Source: Astragalus membranaceus
Taxonomy: Eukaryota > Streptophyta > Magnoliopsida > Fabales > Fabaceae
Length of the DNA stretch: 64,000 nt
Direction of reading: 5' to 3'
Assembly (NCBI GenBank): GCA_039519185.1
Contig: CM076850.1
Location: forward strand, 92,315,471 to 92,379,470
In this document: positions 42,851-52,800 of the stretch, piece by piece
How positions within the stretch are numbered: position 1 is the stretch's first letter
How the letters are laid out: each line of letters starts with the position of its first letter
Translations under genes and position numbers: made by a program
Notes under the pieces: model-generated
What the model was told of the DNA's origin: nothing
The model's input: the letters and a program-made list of their open reading frames with translations, nothing else
The model's database searches: none

Positions 42851-45467
42851 TGTAACGCCCCAAAATAATTTAATTATTTATTTAATTAAATTATTTAAGG
42901 CTTACAATAGTTATTTAATTTAATTAAATAATTCAAGGTTTAATGTATTTATTTAATTTTAAATTATTAGGAGGTGTTGTCTCGAAATTGATGGTGCACG
43001 GAGCCCATGACCCACAAGTGAGCCCATGACCCATGGGATGGTCATAGGATTCGACTCACTATGGGTCTTGTGACTTAGTGGCATTTTTGTCTCATTTGTG
43101 AAAAGAAAGAAAGTAACGTAAAAGAGAGGAGAAGTGAGAAGAGAAAAGTGCGAATAGAAGAGGAGAAGTAGAGGAGAGGGGCGAAGCTCAAAGAGAAGGA
43201 GAGGAGGCTCAATTGTGATTCGCATTCTTCCCTTGAAGCTTGGCTATCAATTCGAATTTCACAAGGTTAGGGGGTCCTCTTTTTGTTCTTAATACTTATG
43301 CGAATTGGGAATTGCTTAGGGTTAGGGTCCTAGGTTAGTTTCCATGATTGAATTGTGTTGTTGTTGAGAAATTATAGTATTGTGATGTTATTATTGAATT
43401 AACATGTTGAGAATTCTATGATTGATGTTGGAATTGGGGCAATATGCGAATTGTAGGCCAATTGTTTGAGTGTATGATTGTTTGGTGATTATGTGGTGAA
43501 ATTGGGAAATTATGGTGACATTTTGATTATATTTATATATAGGAGTGTTGGTAAATTTTAATTGGTAATTTAAAGTGGAAAAATTTCTGTTTGGATGCCC
43601 CTAGGCGCCTTAGGCGCCCTATGGATTGTTGCTGAAAATTCTGTTTTGCGCCATGGTCATGGGCGCCAAGTGCCCAGCAGTGTGCTGCGCCAGTTTTCCA
43701 AAATTCTGTGTCACTGTGTTGCCTGTGTTGCTGTCCCTGTTGCCTGTGTTGCTGTCCCTGTTGCCTGTGTTGCCTACTGTGTTCCCTGTGCTGCCAGTTT
43801 TGGCACTTGTTGCTTGAGTCATGGGCGCCAAGGGCCCCAAAGTTCTGGTGATAGTTTTGTGAAAATTGTTTTCAGGTTTTTATACTTGGGTAAAATGGCT
43901 CATGAAAACTGATTTTGGTCAAGAAAGGAGTTGAGTTGCGAAATTTCACTAGGTGCCTAGTGCATGGGCGCCAAAATTAAAGTTCAGTTTTTGATAAAAT
44001 TTTTATTGAGTTTTCATGTCCTGAGCATTTGGCTCGTGTAAAATGAATTTCGAAGCAAAATGAGTTGTGTAGCATGTTGGCCTTAGGCGCCTAGTGCTTG
44101 GGCGCCATGTTGCTGCTGTTCCCTGGGTGTTGCTTCTGGGCGCCAGCGCCTATGTGCGCGTGTTGCCTCTTGGGCGCCTAGCGCCTGTGCGCTGTTGCGC
44201 GCTTGTTCCCCTGGGCGCCTAGCGCCTGTGCGCTGTTGCGCGTGTTGCTCCTGGGCGCCAAGCGCCTATGCGCCTGTGCGCTGTTGCGTGTTGCCTTTCC
44301 TGGGCGCCAAGCGCCCATGCGCCAAGCGCTGTGTTGCCCCTGGGCGCCCAGCGCCCATGCGCCTGTTTCCAGAATGTCTAACATTTTTCCTAAACTGTTT
44401 TTAATGTAACTTTTGACTCGGTTATCCAAATTCGACGGTTCAAAATGCGTTTTGAAGCTAATTTCAGTGCCTATCCAATAGCCACAATTTTATGCAAAAA
44501 TAATTTATTTTTACTGGTGTTTCTGGCTGAGGGTGTTCAAGTGTCCAAATGGCTATTTTTACCCACTTCCCTATGTTGTGTCAATGTCCTAAGCTGGTCT
44601 ATTTGAATTGGTGTTGATGTGAGTGGTGAGCTGAATTGGTGAGTGTGATAGGGTGAGATTGGTGAGCAGAGGCTACGGCCTAATTTTAATTTGGTGAGCT
44701 GATTATTATACAATGGTGAGATCATGAATTTTAAATGATAAATTGATTGGACTTGGTGTGTTGTGATGCATTTCCATAGCATCTCATGGACATATGCATT
44801 ATTGGTGAGCAGAGGCTACGGCCTAATTATAATTGGTGAGCAGAGGCCTCGGCCTAGTTTGATTTGGTGAGCAGAGGCTACGGCCTATTTGTATTGGTGA
44901 CGGATCCGACATGCATGTACCCGTGGAGTTTGGGTTGCATTACATACATACTCATATATTATATAGTGCTGCTTGGAATTTAGTATGTTGATGCGATTGT
45001 TTCCTATTGTTATGAATTGGTGTGCCTGGTTTCCTTTTCCTATGCAGTGCTTAATTCTCATATGTTATTAATTATGAAAAGAGACTCACCCTACTGCTTT
45101 TATGTTGCTTCTTATGTCGGCAACGTGCAGGTAATAGCGAGTGAAGGATTTCTTATGCCTTCGTCTGGTAGGAAGTGTCACGCTCTGATACGTAGCACCA
45201 GGGGGGGGTTTCCTTATGTTATGCTTTATTTCCTAAAACTGTTAGTTTTCATTGGTGATGTATTGGTTTTAATTTTTGAACTGATTATTATTCCGCTGCT
45301 GTTGGTGATCTGATTTAGTTGATGCGAACTATACTTTCATATGGTGTTATGTATCTTGATTTTTATGGAGTAAGTGTAGCACTCACTTTAATTGTTTTTC
45401 AAAAAAAAAAAAAAAAAAGAGACTCTGATTTTATTAAAAGTAAAGTTATTAGAAAAGGGGTGTTACA
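42851..45467 (+). repeat. Tekay 3' LTR
   Basis: Same as the 5' LTR at a constant offset of 5709 bases up to the poly-A run near 39691/45400, where this copy has one more A. Confidence 0.95.
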
Positions 45468-45672
45468 AAGCCGCCACCAAAGTTTAGTTTAAGGGCAAAC
45501 CTTGGAAAATCCCTATTGAGTGGATAAAGGGGGTTTTGCGGACCAGGTTTAGGCTCGGGAGTCGTTTATGCGTAGGGAAGGTATTAGCACCCTACGACAT
45601 CCTTCCTAAGGAAGGTTACCCTTTAACTAAATGTGCAAACATTTATTAATTCAAAAATAATGTTTTTACCCT

Positions 45673-45673
<1 letters not shown>

Positions 45674-45746
<73 letters not shown>
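45674..45746. repeat. TAA microsatellite in Ogre/Tat-like LTR, copy A
   Basis: About 24 ATA/TAA units; copy B (58781-58856) has about one unit more. Confidence 0.9.
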
Positions 45747-46453
45747 GACTCACCAAACGGTTAGTTATTTTTTGTATTTTTTGAGAAAAATGCGATAAAT
45801 GAATTTAAAGGGAATAAAAAAAAAAGGTTTTTTATTAGTGCAATTGACAGAGGTCGGCCGCCCTCTGCTCCTACGTATCTCCTGGTAGAGAATCAAATCA
45901 CACGTAGTTCTTGGTAGAAAAAGGTTTGTGAGTTTGGTGTTTTTTAATTTTTTTTGAAATTGGAAAAGGTATTCGTGACGACCAAACAAGTAAAACTCAG
46001 AGTGGTCGTCGCTCATAGCTCGTTTGAAAACTAAAGCTGTTATTAACGGTCAAACGAGCTAAGCTCAGAGTGACCATTAGTAACGAACCATGTCTATGTT
46101 TAGGAAAACACTTATTCGTTATTTGGGAAAAAAAGGTTTGTGAAAGAAAAGTTCGCTTAGGGGAAAGAAACAAAATTTAAAAAAGAGAGACAGAGGGTGC
46201 AGTAGTAAAATGGGGTGCAAATAATAGGAGGGCTGTATTATAAAAAACTGGGGTGTGAACAGTGAGCCCAGCTTGTTTTTGTAAGCTGGGCTGCGTTCCT
46301 TTTTTTAAAACGAAAAAAAGAATGGGCCGCTTCCAAAAAGCAGAGCCGTGGGCTTCAGAAAAGGGGGGGGGGGGGGCGCTGATGAAACACAAGGGGTGCG
46401 AATAGGGATCTGAAAAAAAAGAGTGAAAGGACGAAAATGCCCCTGGGTCCCTA

Positions 46454-46461
46454 ATATAAAA
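46454..46461 (+). promoter_or_regulatory. TATA box of the Ogre/Tat-like LTR, copy A
   Basis: TATAAAAG preceded by ACGAAAATGCCCCTGGGTCC and followed by AAACCCTAATTCC and a C/T-rich GC-richer leader, a typical LTR promoter layout. Copy B has it at about 59564-59571. Confidence 0.55.
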
Positions 46462-48105
46462 GCCTAGACTAAAATGGAAACCCTAATTCCATTCAGTTTC
46501 CTCACGCTGCGCCTCCACCCAACATAACCAAAACCTAATTTGCGCTCTCTCTCTTGCCGCGGCGGATCTCCCCCTCAACCGATCCTCAATCCTCTTCTCT
46601 CCTTGCTTCGCGGTGGTGAGAGCTGCGACGGTGGCCGGGTGTGGCGTCGTTCCTCACGCTGGTGACGTGACGGTGACGACGCCCAGAAAAAACGCGAACG
46701 GAGTGGGAAGGGTTGTCACCGGAGGGATGCGAACACGGTGGGGAAGACGACGGGAGGGGATCGCGCCAAAGGAGACAACCGGAGGAAGCCAACCACGGTG
46801 GGGATCCGTGGAGACGCCGGTGTCTTTGCTACGGCCCATGGTCACGCCGGAGGGGATCGGTGCGCTGCCAGACGCGTGGGCTCGCGACGACGTGCTAGCG
46901 ACCAGGCTACAGTGGAAGTACGGTGGTTCTCATGGTGTCTCGCGTGACTGTCGTGGTGGCTCACGGCGGCGTTTTGGCCGTGAGTGGCAAACGACGCGAC
47001 GAAAGTTGAAGGCTTGCTCACGGAGGACGGCGACAATGCCTACGGCAGTCCAGGACGAACGGCCACCGTAGGCGGTGGCCGGAACTTCAGGTAGTCAGAA
47101 TCTCCCTTTTTTACTGATGCTTCTGTTTGGTTACAGTTTTCTGAAAAAAATCTAAACCTATTTCGGATTGACTGTTAATTTTTCTAGCTGTGGGTTTTTG
47201 TGTATCTGGTGCGAATTCGTTGATCCTCTGTGCTTTTTTTTGGGTATTTGTTGTGTGTGTTTTCTGTGTTGAATCTGTGTATATTGTTGATTTTTTGTAT
47301 CCCAGTGTGCGTGTATTTTGTGTTTTTCAGTCACTGTTTGTGTGTATTTTTTTTTGTATTTCAGCGACTGAATGTGTATCTCTTTTCCTTTTTTTCTTTA
47401 CTATTTCTGTTTATTGGTATTTATAGGCAAAAACTGTGGTGTAGGTGTGGATGCTAATGCAGGGGATCAAGGCTCATAGGAGACCAAGCTGTTGGCAGCA
47501 GTGACACAGTGGAGCAGCAAGGATGGCAGCAGGGCTGGTGCCACTGCAGCAATGTTTTTTTCTTTGCTGAAAATGGGAGGCCAGTACAGGGACAAGAAGA
47601 AGGAAGCTTGGGCTTGTAGCTTCATGAAGGGAGGAGGGCAGAAGTCGCATGTTGCTGTTCCTATTCCGATTCTGCTTTATTATTTTTTTTTTGTACTCTT
47701 TTTTGCTTTTAATTAAATTTTTGTACCAATTTTGTATTTAATTTTTTTGTCTACATGTATGTACTAGAGTTGACTTCTTTATTTATAAAAAACATTTATT
47801 CACAATCTGATTTTTATGAGATTTTTAGAACAAAATTAAACCGATAACAACGACGAAAAACAAACGCACACGACGAGACGCGAACGCGTGTCCACAACGA
47901 GAATACGCGAATTCACGTACTAAAATAAACACTCGTACACAACAATACGCAAACACCTGTCCGCAACGGGGCCTAAAATGTGTACATTATTAACAATAGC
48001 ACACACGCACCAATGAGAAGCGACACACATAAACGATAAAAACAATATTTTGAATTTTCTAGTAAGGTTTAAATTAGTCGGGCAAAATTAGGGTATGACA
48101 AGAGC

Positions 48106-48544
48106 GAGAGAAGAGAGAACGCGAGAGGTTCTTGAGAGTGAGAGAAGAGAGAACTGAGACCAAGAGAAAAGGGTTAGGTGGCGCTAGAGAGAAGAGAGGG
48201 CACGATGGTTGAACTTGAATCTCATTTTACACTTTTGACATCGGTTGTAAAGTACCTGATGTCAAAGGTCTGTTCTAAACACCATTTATTTACAAGTTTG
48301 CCACCGTGTCTTCACTTTTGGCATCGGTCATTTAGCAACTGATGTTAAATGTATGTTTTATACCCATTTATTTACAAGTTTGCCACCGTATCTTCACTTT
48401 TGGCATCAGTCATTTAGCAACAGATGTTAAAAGCGTATTATGTGTGCCATTTATTTACTAGTTTGCCACCGTGTCTATTTTTAACATCAGTTCAATTTTA
48501 ACCGATGTTAAACTCTGATGTTAAAAGCCTTTTTTCCACTAGTG
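48106..48544. repeat. Right subterminal region of the Pack-CACTA, copy A
   Basis: GAGAG-rich sequence, then repeated units of about 85 bp (TTTGGCATCGGTCATTTAGCAAC, GATGTTAAA, ATTTATTTACAAGTTTGCCACCG) and the terminus. Repeated at 61209-61652. Confidence 0.8.
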
Positions 48545-48698
48545 GTGTGCCAGAAAAATAGACCTTTGGTTGTGCCTAACCGAATTATTTCGATTGCCCA
48601 TAACCAAATCGGTGAAAAATGCGCGTTTCATTAATGGCCTTTTGGTCATTTCGCAGGGTTTGGGGGTGTGGGGTGAGTAGGGAAGGATGTGGGAAAAG
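48545..48698 (+). other. Right end of the MULE-like unit, copy A
   Basis: Contains CCTAACCGAATTATTTCGATTG motifs and the right terminal repeat. Repeated at 61653-61806. Confidence 0.55.
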
Positions 48699-50785
48699 CA
48701 TGGGCCTTGATTGAACTGAACTGTGCTACTAAAATAACATTTGCATAAGAGGGTGTTCAGTTGCCCATCATGCAGTTTTCTTAGTTTCTGGTGATGTATT
48801 ATAGTTTTATTCAGAAAAGACAATAATCTCAACCTAACTAAATTGCAAAGCATAAGGAGCTTCAACTACTTTGAATTAAACCAGTACGGATTAACCGAAT
48901 TTTCTCTTCAAATCAATTAAATATGATCATTATATTTAAATTTAATGATGTTTCGTTGATAAAATTACAAATGAACCAAAAGAATACTGACTACTCCCAA
49001 TTAAGACTCCTACTTCAAATTCCTCACTCCGAGTTTGTGATGCATCTTCAGATACCAATATTGGATTTTGTCATATAAAAAAGTCTGATTATATATAATC
49101 TGGAGTATAACACAGTCATGTGAAAGATTCATTAACCCTTATTCATACCATGATACCAATACTTAGACTTTTAATTCTAATTAAAAAGTTATTATTGATC
49201 ATATTATAACAAATTACTAGACTAAGACAAGCTAATCAATTGGATCAAGTTTAACCATAACTACAGAAACTGACACATACTATAGTATAGCATGAAAGAG
49301 TGTGATCAAGAGAGCTAAAAGATGACAGTGGTTTATCAAAAGCACCTACAGTATCTTGACAAAACACATTTTATAAAATTATCACGACTTGGTTGATCAT
49401 GGATCTTTGTGTATCAAATTTCTAAATCATAATAATTAAGTTGCACATGTTCCCATAGTCTGGGACTTTGGCAAATATTGAAGTGGTTGATGGAGTTACG
49501 CTTGGAGGCAATAGCGATAGAGATGGATTGTCTCTCTGTTGTCAATGCGGTGAACAAAGCATCATCCCTCAACACTGAATTTGATGTCATTATTTCTCAT
49601 TGTAAAACCTTATTATAAATTGTTCCAAGCTTTAGGATAAGCTTTATTAGGAGGCAAACAAATCTTGTTGCCCACTCTTGCAAGGGCATCAAGAAACAAT
49701 GCTAACTCCCACGTTCATTATTATAGTTCACACCTTGCATTGCAACTATTATTGAAAGTGAAATAATATAAGTTTGTTTGAGTAAAAAAAAAACGTTCCC
49801 ATTAGTCATTTTAATTTTGATCCCTCTATATTACTCTTCCACGATTTTAGTCCTCCACTTTATTTTTTCACAATTTTAGTCGCTCAAATTTTCCAATTTG
49901 TAAAATATTTGCCCAACCAAAATTGGTCAATAGAAAACTATATTGTGTCACCTCATTCATTAACGTGACATTCATGTTTTCTTACTCACATGCCACCTCA
50001 CCATGCCATGTCACTTTTTCCCGTAGAAAACAATCTTTTAGTAGTTAAATTATATTTTAAAATAAATAAAAAAGAAAAAACATTTTCCTGGAGTTTAATT
50101 GAAGAAGCATATATTTTGTCATGTCAATTGGCAAGCTAAGTCTAAATTTTATTACTTGTGCTCTGAAACCCCATTTCGCTTTCTCTCAAGATTAGAAGTG
50201 CAATTAAGTCTTAATTTAATTACTCAAGCAAATTACTCAATTGACAAGCTAACATTTCTCCCACCCCTAATTAATTACTAACTACTAACATTTACTTATA
50301 CAAAATTATTATTTTTATTGTTTAAAAATATATATTAATAATTCGACAAGGATTCATAATTCATGGTTCCAAGGCAAGAATGCTTGTCAACAACTTTTAA
50401 GTGAATGCTACTTTTTTATCTTCAAAAAAGTGAACGCTACTTTGAGTTTTGAAGAACGTATAAGATTTTCTAAATTCATAACTCTCTACATTTACCTACA
50501 TTCAATTTCATTTTTGTTAAAAGGTGATAGAGAGAATATAGAGAAGAAATTGATGAGTTAAAAAAGACATAAATACCCTTTAAATTAGCCTAATTATAAG
50601 AGAATGTATAGGTGAATGTAGAGAATTTTGACTTTAGAGAATCATGATCCACGCACACGCCTTTCTTTTTCTAGTTGACGGAGATAAACTGATAAATATA
50701 TAAACTAAAAGCAATCTGCATGGAAATCAAGATATTATATATTATAATTCTTCGGGTTGAAGGTACTAATAAAACAGTTACGAAG
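48699..50785. other. Host flank downstream of the MULE, copy A
   Basis: Apart from a LINE fragment (49461-49793) no gene is seen. About 49800-50080 has TTTTAGTC(C/G)CTC-type phrases of a common plant repeat. The segment ends at 50785, where copy A and copy B diverge (ACGAAG followed by GGCATG here, by TCAATT in copy B). Confidence 0.6.
49461..49793 (+). mobile_element. 5'-truncated LINE, RNaseH C-terminal end, copy A
   Basis: The frame near 49502-49760 encodes an RNase H-like C-terminus (LEAIAIEMDCLSVVNAVNKASS, RISFIRRQTNLVAHS, then ARASRNNANSH after a shift) with one stop. It ends in an A-tract at 49784-49793. It is flanked by about 14-bp duplications: ATGTTCCCATAGTC at 49447-49460 and CGTTCCCATTAGTC at 49794-49807. 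Copy B has the better match ATGTTCCCATTAGTC. Confidence 0.7.
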
Positions 50786-51229
50786 GGCATGTCTAAGCCT
50801 GATGGACCCATAGGTCTGATGGAGCGCAAACTAGCAACGGTACTAGTAAAACGGCCTGCTTGGGGGTGGCCTTTTTCAAGCGGCCATGGGTGGCAAGGTC
50901 AGGTCATTGACCTGATTTGCACACCTCGAAGGACGTGCATTGTGCTTTTTAGGCGGACACAGCTAGTCTGAAGGGCCTGGGGCCGGATGATCCGTCGGTT
51001 GCTCGATAACGGGACGTGCGATCTGGATTGAAGGACCATTGATGGTCTGAAGGAGCGCTTGGGCTCTGAGGGACCGCTGGGGGTCTGGAGGGGTACTGAG
51101 ATTCTTAATTGTGATATGAGACCAGCGCTTGGAGCACCGACTTCGAGGGAACAAACTATTGGGATTGGTACGCGGCGTACCTGCCTTGAACATACCTAAT
51201 GAATGCATTCACCTGAGACGGGAAAAGCT

Positions 51230-52800
51230 ATCTATATTTGGCATGTCTAAAAATGAAATGAATGGTGTATGCGTGCAACATAGGTATGTGAAATGGTAGG
51301 TATCCGATGGGATGAATGAAGTGTGACAGATGATGCGAGTTGAAGTTGATGGAACATGGAGGTTGACAACCAACGTATGTGAGTGCAGATAAGATGTGAA
51401 TGTGATTGTGCTGATGATGAATGTAATGGAATGAGCAATTTTTCTCCTTTTGTTTTTTTTTTTTGCTTTTCGCTTTTTCCTTGGTATATGCAAAGTGTGA
51501 ATGTGATGCAAATGTAAATGCTTTGATGCAAATGCCATGCACGATACAAATATATGATTAGTGATGTAAAAAAAACTCTTTTTGGGGGCAACGATGAGAC
51601 CGGCACTTGCCACGTCTATCGAAGCAAACAATGTCATGCGTGATGAACGTGCAATGATTGGTATCTGGGGGATGATGAATGAAATGGGTATACCATGGGT
51701 GTCGAACCTGGTGGAATGAGAAAGTCGACAACGGTGTATGAAATGTGGATGTGACTGTAGTGATTAATTTTTGGTGTGATGATAAATGCAATGAATGGAC
51801 TTTTCTTTTTGCTATTTCTTATTTATTTTTGCCTCTTTTCTTGATGCATGCAATGCAAATGTGAATATGATGCGTATATAATACTTTGATACAAATGCTA
51901 GGGCGAATAATAGGAAACACATGATTGCATAGCAAATGATATGATTGGTGATGTAGAAAGCTTTTTGGCAACGACGAGACCGGCACTTGGCACGTTCATC
52001 AAAAAAAAAAGTTATATGTATGCAATGTGATGAATGTGCAATGCGAAAGTAAATGGACTACAAAAAGCCCGTGAATGATGGATGCTTATGCCGGTCGAAA
52101 CAGAAATTGATAAGTTGTGTATGCGAATGCAGATAACATGCGAATACGAATGTACTGTTGGTTGCATGATGGAATGATCTATACTTTGGTTGGTGCAATG
52201 TGGATAATTTTTGCCTTTTTGGTTTTCTCCTTTTTTTGTTTTTTTTTTCCATGCATAAATGAATGAATGAATGAATGGGCACACGTAATGCTTAGATGAA
52301 GGGTTGTGGTAGCCGCATGACTTGATGTTGTATGATGCAACGATTGGATGTTTGTTGGGATGTGGGAGGGTTTTTTTTTGTCTTTTCGCTTTATTGCCTT
52401 TTTGGTATTTGATGAGTGTATGAAATGAGAATGTGAATGTGATGGATACGTAATATTTTGATGCAAACGCTATGGTGCATAAAAGGAAATGCCTAAATAC
52501 ATGGTGCATGGATGTGATTGATTGGGATGTAGACAGACTTTTGGTAATGATGCGACCGACATTTGACATTTTTGTTGAAGCGATACTTGTTATGCGTGGT
52601 TATGCATGCCTGCATGCGTAATGCACAAGAAGCAAAATTGTGTAGGCGAAACAAGTGGAATGTGAATGCGTGTACAATACTTGTATGAAAGAGTTGTGAT
52701 GGGTATGACCAGATGCATGGTTTAATTCTAGAATAATGAGGACATGTATAATGCATGATTTGTTGGTAACAACACTTTTTGTTTTTGTAAGGATGCAAAA
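51230..52800 (+). repeat. Three to four diverged tandem units in the Ogre/Tat-like 3' region
   Basis: Each unit ends in a phrase like GGCAACGA(T/C)GAGACCGGCACTTG (about 51585, 51966; diverged at about 52543) and carries a T-tract and GATGCATGCAATGCAAATGTG-like sequence. Confidence 0.7.

Larger units (their letters stand above)
37142..45467 (+). mobile_element. Very young Tekay-type gypsy element lacking RT and RNaseH
   Basis: LTRs 37142-39757 and 42851-45467 (2616 and 2617 bp) appear identical except one A in a homopolymer. Target duplication AAGCC at 37137-37141 and 45468-45472 is perfect, and the empty site is preserved at 58575-58579. A Met-tRNA primer site, gag, protease, integrase with chromodomain-like tail and polypurine tract (GTGGGGGAGAG, 42840-42850) are present. 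Reverse transcriptase and RNaseH are absent and a 1-base frameshift separates protease from integrase. A copy like this would need RT supplied by a related element. Confidence 0.9.
37088..48100 (+). repeat. Ogre/Tat-like solo LTR, interrupted by a Tekay element
   Basis: LTR pieces 37088-37141 and 45473-48100 (2682 bp net) start TGTAGCGACCG and end GGGTATGACA, flanked by a perfect AGAGC duplication (37083-37087 and 48101-48105). No internal region is attached. The same LTR at 58526-61208 follows internal sequence. About 1% differences between the two by eye. Lineage is tentative. Confidence 0.85.
32187..48544. mobile_element. Pack-CACTA: CACTA element carrying host gene fragments
   Basis: Termini CACTACTACAATTTAGGCTT (32187) and, inverted, CACTAGTGGAAAAAAGGCTT (48544), with target duplication GTG at 32184-32186 and 48545-48547. 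Both ends have subterminal repeats of TTTTCGCATCGG or TTTTAACATCGG type in both orientations. No TNP2 or Transposase_24 homology was found inside. Instead it holds minus-strand exon-intron pieces of a DREPP-type gene and an HD-ZIP III gene, plus unidentified sequence at 36300-37087. Later guests are an Athila-like solo LTR, an Ogre/Tat-like solo LTR and a Tekay element. Subtracting these leaves about 3.7 kb of element. Confidence 0.8.
30148..48698 (+). mobile_element. MULE-like unit carrying a MAIN/plant-mobile-domain gene
   Basis: Inverted termini of about 28 bp at 30148-30175 (CTTTTCCCACACCCCTCC) and 48671-48698 (inverse: GGATGTGGGAAAAG), with about three mismatches. A PMD-type gene lies just inside the left end. 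The right 154 bases are separated from the rest by a CACTA insertion at 32187-48544. ATTCGGTTG/CAACCGAAT motifs recur near both sides. No 9-bp target duplication is visible (AGGACATCA against CATGGGCCT), so Mutator-type classification rests on the termini and gene content only. Confidence 0.5.

Noticed and set aside
46613..47071. A 152-codon open frame present in both LTR copies (also 59722-60180)
   Set aside because: It begins with GTG, has no recognised domain, and is shared only because the copies are recent duplicates. GC-rich DNA gives long chance frames.
30139..48707. 9-bp target duplication around the MULE-like unit
   Set aside because: AGGACATCA and CATGGGCCT do not match, so no duplication is claimed.
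51209..52800. Series of minus-strand His/Ser/Tyr-rich frames
   Set aside because: They are antisense readings of the ATGAATG-rich non-coding repeats; no domain, low complexity.
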